A stretch of DNA of 64,000 nucleotides. Origin: Clostridium simiarum. GTDB taxonomy: Bacteria; Bacillota; Clostridia; Clostridiales; Clostridiaceae. The stretch spans positions 992,001-1,056,000 of the forward strand of contig NZ_JAHLQL010000001.1 of the NCBI RefSeq assembly GCF_018919175.1, given 5' to 3'. Shown in pieces: positions 25,661 through 34,037 of the stretch (position 1 is its first letter; every line of letters starts with the position of its first letter). Under the pieces are notes generated by a model that was not told the origin of the DNA, did not search any database, and saw only the letters and a program-made list of their open reading frames with translations. A program made the translations under genes and the position numbers.

Positions 25661-26695
25661 CTACTTAATATTATTAAAAGTTATAGGATCCTCCATATAA
25701 ATATCACAAATAGCTTTTTTTCCTATAAGGTCATCAATAAATATAGGACTTATACCATTAGCTGGTCTTTTGAAAGTAATATTTTCATAAGAAATGGTTT
25801 GCCCTTTTTCTATATTAACCCTTGCAACTATACTTTTTCTTGCAACTTTTTTAGAACTTTCTTCATTACTGTTACACTTTTTTATTCCATCACCAAAAGC
25901 TTCCTCAATATTTCTTATACCTAATAGCATTTTTCTTAATTCTTCTGGATTTAAAGATGCCTTATGATCTGGTCCTTCCATACTTTTATCTAAAGTAAAA
26001 TGCTTTTCTACAATACACGCTCCCATAGTTACAGCTGCAATAGGGACCTCTATTCCTACCGTATGATCTGAATATCCCACTGGAAGCTTAAAAGCATTTT
26101 TTAACGTGTTCATTGCATTTAAATTTACATCTTTATAATTTGTTGGATAATTTGATGTACAATGTAATAAGCTAATTTTATTATTACCTGTTTCATTTAT
26201 TGCTTCTATAGCAACTTCAACTTCTCCTAAATTAGCCATACCAGTAGACACTATCATAGGTTTATTTAACTTTGCTATATATTTAAGAAGGGGAATATTA
26301 GTTAAATCTCCTGAACTTATTTTATATAAAGGAATGTTTAATTTTTCCAACAAATCCACACTTTCAAAATCAAAAGGTGTTGAGATGAATAATATCCCTT
26401 TTTCTTCACAATATTTTTTTAAAATAATATGATCTTCATAGGATAACTCGAGTTTTTTAAGCATTTCATATTGATTTCCAGTTCCTGTAGTTTCTTTTTG
26501 GTAATCAGCCTTAGGAGCTTTCTTAGTTACTAAATTTTCTACTTTAAAGGTTTGAAACTTTACTGCATCCACACCAGCTTCAACAGCAGCATCTACAAGT
26601 TTTTTTGCTATATTTATGTCTCCATTATGATTTACACCAGCTTCCGCTATTATAAAACAAGGCTTTCTATCACGAAATGTTATATCTTCAATCAT
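25661..26695 (-). CDS. legI: LegI/NeuB-type nonulosonate synthase
   Basis: A 344-residue PEP-dependent synthase of the NeuB family. The barrel domain (about 1-270) begins with FIIAEAGVNHNGDI and holds VDAVKFQTFK, ISTPFDFESVDLLEKL and VEKHFTLDKSMEGPDH. The C-terminal antifreeze-like SAF domain (about 285-344) shows KKVARKSIVARVNIEKGQ. It condenses the 2,4-diacetamido sugar with PEP to legionaminic acid. It overlaps the end of legF by 8 bases. Confidence 0.93.
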   Translation of the reverse strand: MIEDITFRDRKPCFIIAEAGVNHNGDINIAKKLVDAAVEAGVDAVKFQTFKVENLVTKKAPKADYQKETTGTGNQYEMLKKLELSYEDHIILKKYCEEKGILFISTPFDFESVDLLEKLNIPLYKISSGDLTNIPLLKYIAKLNKPMIVSTGMANLGEVEVAIEAINETGNNKISLLHCTSNYPTNYKDVNLNAMNTLKNAFKLPVGYSDHTVGIEVPIAAVTMGACIVEKHFTLDKSMEGPDHKASLNPEELRKMLLGIRNIEEAFGDGIKKCNSNEESSKKVARKSIVARVNIEKGQTISYENITFKRPANGISPIFIDDLIGKKAICDIYMEDPITFNNIK

Positions 26696-27392
26696 TGTTA
26701 TCCTCCCTCATAAGAAACTCTGCAAATTTAAAATCTATTGTATCATCTATATCAATTGATGATTTTTTATCCATAACATATGCTAAAGTATTTTTTGTAT
26801 ACCAATTCTTATTTTTTATTAAAACTTCTGTTTTAGCGATATATATTGCTCCATTTAGTCTGTACATTTCAGGAATATCTTGTCTTCTTGAATAAAAAGG
26901 ATTACCTTCTGCAAAATCTTTCATTACCCCATTTTCTATCCTTTTCATCCAATAAGGACTTACTTCGCTTTCACATACACTTACAATAGAATCTGCATCT
27001 TTGTTTATTAGATTTTCTAAAGCATCATCAATTTGCTCAGCCTTTCTAAACGGTGAAGTGCATTGAAGACAAATTACATATTCAAAATCAGATTTATTTT
27101 CATGAAACCATTTCACTGCATGTAGTATTGGATTTATTCCTGGCGTATCATCTTCTGCTAATTCCTTAGGTCGCAAAAAAGGAACTTCTAAATTATATTT
27201 TTTGCTTATTCCTGCTATTTCTTCATCTTCCGTTGAAACAATTACTTTATCGATGTATTTGCTTTTTTTAGCTCCTTCTATAGTATATGCAATAAGCGGT
27301 TTACCATTTAAATCTTTTATATTTTTTCTTGGTACACCTTTCGAGCCACCTCTAGCTGGTATTATAGCGAGAATATTTTTATTATTTATCAT
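26688..27392 (-). CDS. legF: LegF/NeuA-type CMP-nonulosonate cytidylyltransferase
   Basis: A 234-residue cytidylyltransferase that activates the nonulosonic acid with CTP for transfer to flagellin. The nucleotide-binding signature LAIIPARGGSKGVPRKNIK and the LQCTSPFR motif are intact. I chose the second in-frame ATG because AGGTGAT lies just before it; a GTG seven codons earlier has no site. It overlaps the end of legX by 11 bases, so translation is coupled. Confidence 0.93.
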   Translation of the reverse strand: MINNKNILAIIPARGGSKGVPRKNIKDLNGKPLIAYTIEGAKKSKYIDKVIVSTEDEEIAGISKKYNLEVPFLRPKELAEDDTPGINPILHAVKWFHENKSDFEYVICLQCTSPFRKAEQIDDALENLINKDADSIVSVCESEVSPYWMKRIENGVMKDFAEGNPFYSRRQDIPEMYRLNGAIYIAKTEVLIKNKNWYTKNTLAYVMDKKSSIDIDDTIDFKFAEFLMREDNND

Positions 27393-28464
27393 ATTTATCA
27401 CCTGATTTCCCACAAGCTATTAAGTCATACACATCTTCATTTACTTTATAGTAATCTTCTATCCGTCCTATGTCCATCCAATATTCTTTTATCTCATAAC
27501 TACCTACTTTTTTCCCCTCTTTTATACATCTATTTATCAAATCCGTTATCTCATAGTATTCATCATTAGGTATATAATCGATAATATCCGGATTGATACA
27601 GTATATTCCGCCATTTATTAGGTATTCCATTGTAGGTTTTTCTTCTACACTGATAATGCTATTTTCTTCTGAATTTATAACCCCGTAAGGAATTTTAAAG
27701 GAATGTCTTCTAACCCCAACTGTTATATCAAACTTATTTTCTATATGAAAATTCATCATATCTTCTACATTAAGGCTAGTGAATATATCTCCATTAGTTA
27801 CAAAGAAAGGAGCCTTTATATAATCTTTTGTTAATTTTATTCCTCCACCAGTTCCTAACCTCTTTTTTTCTCTTACATAATTAATTTTGACACCATAAGC
27901 ATAACCATCTTGAAAATAATTTTCTATTATATCAGCTTTATAATTAACAGATAAAACCAATTTATTGTAACCATACTGTTTAAAATTATTTATTATATGT
28001 TGAAGTATAGGATCTTTTCCTACCTTTAGCATAGGTTTAGGAATCTCCCTAGTAAGTTCTTTTAGTCTAGTTCCTAATCCACCAGCCATTATAACTACTA
28101 AATTTTCTTTACCATCTGGTAGCAAAATATCATTTATCCTTACTAAGTCTATAACCTTATTATCTATATCTACTATTGGAATATGCTTAACTGCTTTTTT
28201 AATAAAAATATCTTTTATTTCCTCTTTAGTCATGCTTTGTTTCACACTTATAGGATTATAGTGAGCCACATTTTCTATTGAATCATCTAGTGATGCTCCT
28301 CTTAGTATAGCTCTTCTTATATCTCCATCAGTAATGGTTCCTATTAATGTTCCATCTTCATTAACTAATAAGACAATTCCCTTCGCCCCTAGGTCAATTG
28401 CTTGAAGTGATTGCCTTATAGTATAGTTTTTATAAACAAACAAATTATTTATATTATTTTTCAT
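27382..28464 (-). CDS. legX: LegX/PtmE-type nucleotidyltransferase with CBS pair
   Basis: A 360-residue protein with two CBS domains (about residues 1-118: LIGTITDGDIRRAI, then HIPIVDIDNKV). A sugar-phosphate nucleotidyltransferase follows (about 124-350: VVIMAGGLGTRLKELTREIPKPMLKV). This fusion is the Campylobacter PtmE/LegX type, which makes GDP-GlcN in legionaminic acid synthesis. Guanine specificity is inferred from the family. The ORF extends 12 codons upstream, but no ribosome binding site precedes that ATG, so I start at MKNNINN. It follows maf after a 142-base gap. Confidence 0.87.
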   Translation of the reverse strand: MKNNINNLFVYKNYTIRQSLQAIDLGAKGIVLLVNEDGTLIGTITDGDIRRAILRGASLDDSIENVAHYNPISVKQSMTKEEIKDIFIKKAVKHIPIVDIDNKVIDLVRINDILLPDGKENLVVIMAGGLGTRLKELTREIPKPMLKVGKDPILQHIINNFKQYGYNKLVLSVNYKADIIENYFQDGYAYGVKINYVREKKRLGTGGGIKLTKDYIKAPFFVTNGDIFTSLNVEDMMNFHIENKFDITVGVRRHSFKIPYGVINSEENSIISVEEKPTMEYLINGGIYCINPDIIDYIPNDEYYEITDLINRCIKEGKKVGSYEIKEYWMDIGRIEDYYKVNEDVYDLIACGKSGDKYDK

Positions 28465-28606
28465 CAGCTTCATCATCCTTAAACTTAATGTGTAAATCAT
28501 AATTAGTAAAAACTTTTTCTAAAATAGCATATTCCTTCAATTATTAATAATACTTTATTTGATAACACATTATCCTTCCTTACATAACAATTGTATATCT
28601 TTACTA

Positions 28607-30397
28607 TTATAAGTCTTGTTCAGTTATGCATGCTTCTATTTTAGCTTTTACATCTTCAATACATTTTATAAAATCACCATATAATTTATAGAAACCTTTT
28701 AATATATTTTTCGCATTTTCTATTTCTACTTTTGACTCTTCATATCTAAAATATACTGGAGATCTGTTAATAATCTCTAAGGTTAAAAAATTTAAAAACT
28801 TCATATAACTATCATTATCTAATTTTTTATTAACATCTGCTATTAATCTTTGGGTTTTCTTAATCTTTTTTGTACTTTTACTATCCAATGAATCCTTAAT
28901 TGTTTTTCTAAGCTTTTCTAGCGTTTTTCCCATTTCTATAATGGATTCATAATCCCTTATAAGATTCTTCTTTATAATATCTTTGTTTTCATTAACACTA
29001 TTTTTTAATGACAATACTTCACTTATAGTTTTAGATACTCCAGGTTTTACAGCATATTTATTTATAGCTTCTTCCAAAGTCATCACTTCTGTACCTTCAA
29101 TATTAGCACCACCTTCTGTGGCGTTAATAAATTTAATTTCTTTTTCTTCTTCTATGTACTCTTCAAAATTTTTTCTAAACCCATCTAAAACTCTAGTGGT
29201 ATGAACTGTACCCCCATCTATGCTTTTAACTTTAATAAGATCTTGGTTATAATTAAGATTCTTATCTCCACTAGTCTCTGCAATATTAGCATGATGTTTA
29301 TTCTCAGTATAAGCTAAATCTTGTCCTATAAAAATTATACTAGTACATCCTAAGTATTTTGCAAAATCTATGGAAGAATGGGCAACAGAACCTCCAGAAT
29401 ACAGACTACCTATTGTTTTACCAAAAACATTTTCTATGTTAGTATCTACTACTCCATACTTAAAAAACAACTTTGGACCTTCTTGTGCTTCTACTAGCTT
29501 TGGATTTGTTGTTTCTGTAAAAACTAAAGGTACACCTTTATACAAATAATCGCTGGTCATTTCATATAAAAGATCATTACAGTCTACAGCACACATAAAA
29601 TGTGGAGTTATTCCACTCTCCATTAACGGTTTTAAAGTTCTATTACCACATATAATTATAGCATTATCCTTTAAATTTCTAAGATTATGTATATTTTTTT
29701 CTAAAGAGGGTCCTGCTGATACAATTATAGCAGTAAATCCTTTGAATTTATCTTTAACATCATTTATAGTATAACTATCAGAAATATGTTTAATATTATT
29801 CAAATATGATTCCATGAAATTTTTCCCAAGAATTGTTTCTGTGACCACATTAGTTTCTATAAATCTTAATGTATCTTTTAAGGTTCTTAAAAAACTAGTG
29901 TACTCTGATAAATATAACTTATCATAATTAGCATAAAAACGAACTTTAATATTATTATAATTGCTTTCATGTCCAATAAATCCAGCTATATAATCTTTCA
30001 AGTTTTTTTCCTCAAAAGCTATTATACTTATTCGTTCATCTTCCAATATATCTTTTGATTTTTCAAGAGTTAAAAAAGACTTTAATACCCTCTTATCAGG
30101 TTCTATCACCAATACTCTATTAAACTTATTAAGTATTTCTTTAATTTTTTTAATATGTTCCCCTGTAGATAAACCAAAAATAATTATAATTGTATCAAGA
30201 TTAATATCTTTAAAGTCTTCACAAAGATTATCTATATCCTGTTGTACATTATATTTACTTCCGATATACTTAAATTTCTCATTATACTTTACTTTAAAAA
30301 TATTTTTATTATCTTTACTTTTCTCTAGAATAACTTCATCAGTATTAATATCTTTATCTTCCATAATTTCTTTTAAATATGTTGTTAATACTTCCAT
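28607..30397 (-). CDS. Maf-type flagellin glycosyltransferase (DUF115)
   Basis: A 596-residue motility accessory factor. The central DUF115/MptE-like domain carries FTAIIVSAGPSLEKNIHNL (about residue 220), MCAVDC and IFIGQDLAYTENKHHA. The N-terminal domain includes TIIIIFGLSTGEHIKKI. Maf proteins transfer CMP-activated nonulosonic acids to Ser/Thr of flagellin in the cytoplasm before export. It is the first gene of the glycosylation operon, directly behind a SigD-type promoter and next to the flagellin cluster. Confidence 0.92.
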   Translation of the reverse strand: MEVLTTYLKEIMEDKDINTDEVILEKSKDNKNIFKVKYNEKFKYIGSKYNVQQDIDNLCEDFKDINLDTIIIIFGLSTGEHIKKIKEILNKFNRVLVIEPDKRVLKSFLTLEKSKDILEDERISIIAFEEKNLKDYIAGFIGHESNYNNIKVRFYANYDKLYLSEYTSFLRTLKDTLRFIETNVVTETILGKNFMESYLNNIKHISDSYTINDVKDKFKGFTAIIVSAGPSLEKNIHNLRNLKDNAIIICGNRTLKPLMESGITPHFMCAVDCNDLLYEMTSDYLYKGVPLVFTETTNPKLVEAQEGPKLFFKYGVVDTNIENVFGKTIGSLYSGGSVAHSSIDFAKYLGCTSIIFIGQDLAYTENKHHANIAETSGDKNLNYNQDLIKVKSIDGGTVHTTRVLDGFRKNFEEYIEEEKEIKFINATEGGANIEGTEVMTLEEAINKYAVKPGVSKTISEVLSLKNSVNENKDIIKKNLIRDYESIIEMGKTLEKLRKTIKDSLDSKSTKKIKKTQRLIADVNKKLDNDSYMKFLNFLTLEIINRSPVYFRYEESKVEIENAKNILKGFYKLYGDFIKCIEDVKAKIEACITEQDL

Positions 30398-30440
30398 TTT
30401 GTAATCACCTACAATTTAAATTAGTATATTCTTTTATTAT

Positions 30441-30467
30441 TTATCGACAATAAATTATAAAACTTTA
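30441..30467 (-). promoter_or_regulatory. SigD (sigma-28) promoter of the glycosylation operon
   Basis: On the minus strand TAAAGTTT (30460-30467), 11 bases, then GTCGATAA (30441-30448) match the sigma-28 consensus at 15 of 16 positions. The start near 30434 leaves a leader of about 36 bases before maf, with AGGTGAT as ribosome binding site. Confidence 0.9.
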
Positions 30468-30496
30468 ATTAAAAAACTCCATTAGCTAAACTGGTA

Positions 30497-30525
30497 GAAA
30501 AAAAGTCAGAGTTTTCACTCTGACT
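30497..30525 (-). terminator. Intrinsic terminator behind flagellin 1
   Basis: Arms AGTCAGAGT (30504-30512) and ACTCTGACT (30517-30525) pair perfectly over nine bases with a four-base loop. A run of T follows on the minus strand. It lies about 180 bases after the flagellin stop, beyond two repeat modules, and separates the flagellin from the maf promoter. Confidence 0.93.
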
Positions 30526-30560
30526 ACTTAATATAATATTAATTTTATATGTCTTTTAAT

Positions 30561-30637
30561 GAAACTCCCTTTCATTGATTAGAGGGAGTAAGCGATTCAC
30601 TTAATTTTAGTTTTCACTAAAATTAGTTCTCTGCTTA
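30561..30637 (-). repeat. Palindromic module type B, copy 1
   Basis: A 77-base module, read on the minus strand as TAAGCAGAGAAC, then a near-perfect ACTAATTTTAGT hairpin, then a second hairpin bounded by CTTACTCC and GGAGTTTC. It directly follows module A copy 1 and shares its second-hairpin frame. Outside the second hairpin it differs from the copy behind flagellin 3 at one base, in the loop of the first hairpin. Confidence 0.85.
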
Positions 30638-30707
30638 GGAAACTCCTTCTCATTACTTCGAAGGAGTAAGTTCCACTAACTAAATCAAAGATTTAGAGTG
30701 TCACTTA
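30638..30707 (-). repeat. Palindromic module type A, copy 1
   Basis: A 70-base module that begins with the flagellin stop codon (TAAGTGACAC on the minus strand). It contains hairpin CTAAATC-TTT-GATTTAG and then hairpin CTCCTTC/GAAGGAG, ending GTTTCC. It differs from the copy behind flagellin 2 at three positions, two of which form a compensating base pair (T-A here, C-G there). Confidence 0.85.
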
Positions 30708-31529
30708 TCTTAATAATTGAAGAACTCCTTGTGGTTGTTGGTTAGCTTGTGCAAGCATTGCTTGTGCAGCTTGTTGTAAAATGTTGTTCTTTGAGAAGCT
30801 CATCATTTCTTTAGCCATATCTACGTCTCTTACTCTTGATTCTGCTGCTTGTAAGTTTTCTGATGCATTATCAAGGTTAGCTATAGTATGTTCTAATCTA
30901 TTTTGGTATGCTCCTAGTTTTGATCTTTGTGTTGATACTGATTTTATAGCTTCATTTACTGAAGATATAGCTTTTGTAGCTACACCATTGCTAGAAACAT
31001 CAATTGCATCCACTTTTAATGCAGCCGCGCCCATTGTAGCTATATTTATTTCTAAAGTTAAATCAGCTGAATTATTAGCTCCTATTTGAAGTTTAGCTCC
31101 TGTTGCCTTTAAAGATCCTGTTAAAAGATTCTTTTCATTGAACTGAGTTGTCTTAGCTATTCTATCTATTTCCTTGTTTAATGAGTCTATTTCTTCCTTT
31201 ATAGCATCTCTATCTACTGTAACATTAGTGTCATTAGCAGCTTGTACAGATAATTCTCTCATTCTTTGAAGAATTGAATGAGTTTCATTTAAAGCTCCTT
31301 CTGCTGTTTGGATTAAAGAAATACCATCTTGAGCATTTCTTGATGCTTGGTTTAATCCTCTTATTTGAGCTCTCATTTTTTCAGAAATTGAAAGACCAGC
31401 TGCATCATCTCCAGCTCTGTTTATTCTTAAACCTGAGCTTAACTTTTCCATTGCCTTTGCTGAGTTTCCAATGTTTATTCCCATATTTCTATGAGCATTC
31501 ATAGCATTAAGATTGTGATTAATTATCAT
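30705..31529 (-). CDS. Flagellin 1
   Basis: A 274-residue flagellin consisting only of the D0/D1 core, with no D2/D3 insert. N-terminal [15 protein letters not shown] and [20 protein letters not shown], and C-terminal [20 protein letters not shown] are complete. The middle region (about residues 160-215) is the part that differs from its two paralogues. Serines and threonines there ([19 protein letters not shown]) are the likely surface sites for Maf-dependent glycosylation. It is monocistronic with its own SigD-type promoter, a long leader and a terminator. Confidence 0.97.
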   Translation of the reverse strand: MIINHNLNAMNAHRNMGINIGNSAKAMEKLSSGLRINRAGDDAAGLSISEKMRAQIRGLNQASRNAQDGISLIQTAEGALNETHSILQRMRELSVQAANDTNVTVDRDAIKEEIDSLNKEIDRIAKTTQFNEKNLLTGSLKATGAKLQIGANNSADLTLEINIATMGAAALKVDAIDVSSNGVATKAISSVNEAIKSVSTQRSKLGAYQNRLEHTIANLDNASENLQAAESRVRDVDMAKEMMSFSKNNILQQAAQAMLAQANQQPQGVLQLLR

Positions 31530-31536
31530 TTTCTAT

Positions 31537-31573
31537 TCCTCCTTGATTTTTAAAGTGGACTTCCTTTTCCACT
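31537..31573 (-). promoter_or_regulatory. Putative CsrA sites in the flagellin 1 leader
   Basis: On the minus strand AGTGGA and TCCACT (31554-31573) form a stem with the loop AAAGGAAG. This is followed after a short linker by the ribosome binding site AAGGAGGA (31537-31544). GGA in a hairpin loop plus GGA in the ribosome binding site is the paired arrangement through which CsrA represses hag in Bacillus. csrA and fliW lie about 6.5 kb upstream. Confidence 0.7.
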
Positions 31574-31685
31574 GTTTTTTTATTTGTAGTTAAGACTTAA
31601 CGCCCTACTACCTTTTTAGTTAATGATTAAAAGCTAAAATTCAAGCTATATTTTCCCTTTAATTTTAACTATCATCATATTTTGT

Positions 31686-31712
31686 TATTCGTATATATTT
31701 GAAATTACTTTA
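31686..31712 (-). promoter_or_regulatory. SigD-type promoter of flagellin 1
   Basis: On the minus strand TAAAGTAA (31705-31712), 11 bases, then TACGAATA (31686-31693). The CGA core and the spacing fit sigma-28, though the -10 is weaker than at the maf, flgM or fourth-flagellin promoters. The same block precedes the other two flagellins. The leader is about 150 nt. Confidence 0.72.
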
Positions 31713-31733
31713 TAGATTTTAAAAATTTTTATT

Positions 31734-31763
31734 AAAAAACCCTAAGTAATCTTCAGGTTTTTT
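31734..31763 (-). terminator. Intrinsic terminator behind flagellin 2
   Basis: Arms AAAAAACCCTAAG (31734-31746) and CTTCAGGTTTTTT (31751-31763) pair with one mismatch and one G-U, with a T-rich 3' arm on the minus strand. It ends just before the flagellin 1 promoter, insulating the two genes. Confidence 0.8.
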
Positions 31764-31777
31764 CTAATTTAATTAAA

Positions 31778-31847
31778 GGAAACTCCCTCTCATTGCTTCG
31801 AGGGAGTAAGTTCCACTAACTAAATCAAAGATTTAGAGTGTCACTTA
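31778..31847 (-). repeat. Palindromic module type A, copy 2
   Basis: A 70-base copy of module A beginning with the flagellin 2 stop codon. Its second hairpin reads CTCCCTC/GAGGGAG, where copy 1 has CTCCTTC/GAAGGAG, so the pairing is kept. No type B module follows here. Confidence 0.85.
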
Positions 31848-32669
31848 TCTTAATAATTGAAGAACTCCTTGTGGTTGTTGGTTAGCTTGTGCAAGCATTG
31901 CTTGTGCAGCTTGTTGTAGAATATTGTTCTTTGAGAAGCTCATCATTTCTTTTGCCATATCTACGTCTCTTACTCTTGACTCTGCTGCTTGTAAGTTTTC
32001 TGATGCATTATCAAGATTAGCTATAGTATGTTCTAATCTATTTTGGTATGCTCCAAGTTTTGATCTTTGTGTAGATACTTTCTTTATAGCTGAATTTACA
32101 AGTGATATAGCGCTAGTAGCTTTTGCATTTGATGATACAGCCAATCCAGATACGCCAAGCGCAGACACAGCCATTGAGTCCATCTTTATTTCTAAAGTTA
32201 ACGCACTTGAACTATTAGCTCCTATTTGAAGTTTTGCTCCTGTTGCTTTTAAACTTCCATTTAAAAGGTTTTTCTCATTAAATTGAGTTGTCTTCGCTAT
32301 TCTTCCTATTTCAGTATTTAATGAATCGATTTCTTCCTTTATAGCATCTCTGTCTACTGTAACATTAGTATCATTAGCAGCTTGTACAGATAATTCTCTC
32401 ATTCTTTGAAGAATTGAATGAGTTTCATTTAAAGCTCCTTCTGCTGTTTGGATTAAAGAAATACCATCTTGAGCATTTCTTGATGCTTGGTTTAATCCTC
32501 TTATTTGAGCTCTCATTTTTTCTGAAATTGAAAGACCAGCTGCATCATCTCCAGCTCTGTTTATTCTTAAACCTGAGCTTAATTTTTCCATTGATTTTGC
32601 TGAGTTTCCAATGTTTATCCCCATATTTCTATGAGCATTCATAGCATTAAGATTGTGATTAATTATCAT
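31845..32669 (-). CDS. Flagellin 2
   Basis: A 274-residue flagellin identical to flagellin 1 over nearly all of the first 155 and last 60 residues. It is the most divergent of the three in the middle ([21 protein letters not shown]) and has [20 protein letters not shown] where the other two have KEIDRIAK and LLTG. The strict conservation of the ends suggests recent duplication or gene conversion. It is monocistronic, with the same leader and promoter block and a type A module at its stop. Confidence 0.97.
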   Translation of the reverse strand: MIINHNLNAMNAHRNMGINIGNSAKSMEKLSSGLRINRAGDDAAGLSISEKMRAQIRGLNQASRNAQDGISLIQTAEGALNETHSILQRMRELSVQAANDTNVTVDRDAIKEEIDSLNTEIGRIAKTTQFNEKNLLNGSLKATGAKLQIGANSSSALTLEIKMDSMAVSALGVSGLAVSSNAKATSAISLVNSAIKKVSTQRSKLGAYQNRLEHTIANLDNASENLQAAESRVRDVDMAKEMMSFSKNNILQQAAQAMLAQANQQPQGVLQLLR

Positions 32670-32676
32670 TTCTTTT

Positions 32677-32713
32677 TCCTCCTTGATTTTTAAAGTGGAC
32701 TTCCTTTTCCACT
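32677..32713 (-). promoter_or_regulatory. Putative CsrA sites in the flagellin 2 leader
   Basis: Same hairpin as in the flagellin 1 leader: stem AGTGGA/TCCACT, loop AAAGGAAG, at 32694-32713. It is followed by AAGGAGGA at 32677-32684. The stem, loop and linker are identical, although the leader further upstream has small differences. Confidence 0.7.
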
Positions 32714-32829
32714 ATTTTTTATTTATAGTTAAGACTTAATGTCCTACTACCTTCTTTTAGTTAATGATTAAAAGCTAAAATTAAATGATATTTTCCCCTT
32801 TACTTTTAACTGTTATCATCATATTTTAT

Positions 32830-32856
32830 TTTTCGTATATATTTAAGATTACTTTA
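32830..32856 (-). promoter_or_regulatory. SigD-type promoter of flagellin 2
   Basis: On the minus strand TAAAGTAA (32849-32856), 11 bases, then TACGAAAA (32830-32837). It has the same architecture as the other two clustered flagellins, with one base changed in the -10. Confidence 0.7.
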
Positions 32857-32889
32857 TAGACTTTTTAAAAAAAATTTTATATTTTCACT

Positions 32890-32914
32890 AAAAAACCTGG
32901 AGTACCCTCCAGGT
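32890..32914 (-). terminator. Intrinsic terminator behind flagellin 3
   Basis: Perfect eight-base arms ACCTGGAG (32895-32902) and CTCCAGGT (32907-32914) enclose a four-base loop, followed on the minus strand by six T. It lies between the module behind flagellin 3 and the flagellin 2 promoter. Confidence 0.94.
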
Positions 32915-32934
32915 CTTTTCTGATTTAATTATAT

Positions 32935-33011
32935 GAAACTCCACCTCCTTACATAGGTGGAGTAAGCGATTCACTTAATTTTAGTTATCACTAAAATTAG
33001 TTCTCTGCTTA
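32935..33011 (-). repeat. Palindromic module type B, copy 2
   Basis: A 77-base copy of module B that here begins with the flagellin 3 stop codon. Nearly all differences from the copy at 30561 lie in the second hairpin, which reads CTCCACCT/AGGTGGAG instead of CTCCCT/AGGGAG; pairing is kept and extended. Confidence 0.85.
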
Positions 33012-33839
33012 TCTTAATAATTGAAGAACTCCTTGTGGTTGTTGGTTAGCTTGTGCAAGCATTGCTTGTGCAGCTTGTTGTAGTATGTTGTTCTTTGAGA
33101 AGCTCATCATTTCTTTTGCCATATCTACGTCTCTTACTCTTGATTCTGCTGCTTGTAAGTTTTCTGATGCATTATCAAGGTTTGCTATAGTATGTTCTAA
33201 TCTATTTTGGTATGCTCCAAGTTTTGATCTTTGTGTAGATACTGATTTTATAGCTTCGTTTACTGAAGATATAGCTTTTGTAGCTGAACCATTGCTACCA
33301 ACTGAAACAGCATTAACTTTTAAAGCTGACGCTCCCATTGTAGCTATATTTATTTCTAAAGTTAAATCAGTTGAATTATTAGCTCCTATTTGAAGCTTAG
33401 CTCCACTACCTGCTGCGTTTAAAGATCCTGTTAAAAGATTCTTTTCATTGAACTGAGTTGTCTTTGCTATTCTATCTATTTCTTTGTTTAATGAATCGAT
33501 TTCTTCCTTTATAGCATCTCTATCTACTTTAACATTAGTATCATTAGCAGCTTGTACAGATAATTCCCTCATTCTTTGAAGGATTGAGTGAGTTTCATTT
33601 AAAGCACCTTCTGCTGTTTGAATTAACGAAATACCATCTTGAGCATTTCTTGATGCTTGGTTTAATCCTCTTATTTGAGCTCTCATTTTTTCAGAAATTG
33701 AAAGACCAGCTGCATCATCTCCAGCTCTGTTTATTCTTAAACCTGAGCTTAACTTTTCCATTGCCTTTGCTGAGTTTCCAATGTTTATTCCCATATTTCT
33801 ATGAGCATTCATTGCATTAAGATTGTGATTAATTATCAT
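33009..33839 (-). CDS. Flagellin 3
   Basis: A 276-residue flagellin, closest to flagellin 1. Differences cluster in the middle ([36 protein letters not shown]), including a two-residue insertion. Both termini are intact D0/D1 helices. It is the first of the tandem array in transcription order and directly follows the fliD operon. I see no terminator between fliT and its promoter, so some read-through from the late operon is possible. Confidence 0.97.
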   Translation of the reverse strand: MIINHNLNAMNAHRNMGINIGNSAKAMEKLSSGLRINRAGDDAAGLSISEKMRAQIRGLNQASRNAQDGISLIQTAEGALNETHSILQRMRELSVQAANDTNVKVDRDAIKEEIDSLNKEIDRIAKTTQFNEKNLLTGSLNAAGSGAKLQIGANNSTDLTLEINIATMGASALKVNAVSVGSNGSATKAISSVNEAIKSVSTQRSKLGAYQNRLEHTIANLDNASENLQAAESRVRDVDMAKEMMSFSKNNILQQAAQAMLAQANQQPQGVLQLLR

Positions 33840-33846
33840 TTCCTAT

Positions 33847-33883
33847 TCCTCCTTGATTTTTAAAGTGGACTTCCTTTTCCACT
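33847..33883 (-). promoter_or_regulatory. Putative CsrA sites in the flagellin 3 leader
   Basis: Third copy of the leader hairpin: stem AGTGGA/TCCACT with loop AAAGGAAG at 33864-33883, and AAGGAGGA at 33847-33854. The stem, loop, linker and ribosome binding site are identical in all three leaders, although the sequence further upstream differs between them. Confidence 0.7.
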
Positions 33884-33993
33884 GTTTTTATTTATAGTTA
33901 AGACTTTATGCCCTACTATCTTTTTAGTTAATGCTTAAAAGTTAAAATTCAAGTTATATTTTCCCTTTAATTTTAACTATCATCATATTTTGT

Positions 33994-34020
33994 TATTCGT
34001 ATATATTTGAAATTACTTTA
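33994..34020 (-). promoter_or_regulatory. SigD-type promoter of flagellin 3
   Basis: On the minus strand TAAAGTAA (34013-34020), 11 bases, then TACGAATA (33994-34001), identical in both boxes to the flagellin 1 promoter. Its -35 lies 18 bases downstream of the fliT stop codon. Confidence 0.72.
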
Positions 34021-34037
34021 TAGCTTTTTTAATTTTT

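Noticed and set aside
31589..31601. GTTAAGACTTAAC dyad in the flagellin 1 leader as an operator
   Set aside because: The dyad is broken in the leaders of flagellins 2 and 3, so it is not a conserved site.
31274..33820. Plus-strand frames opposite the flagellin genes, conserved among the three copies
   Set aside because: They are shadows of the highly conserved flagellin coding sequence, with no ribosome binding sites or independent conservation.
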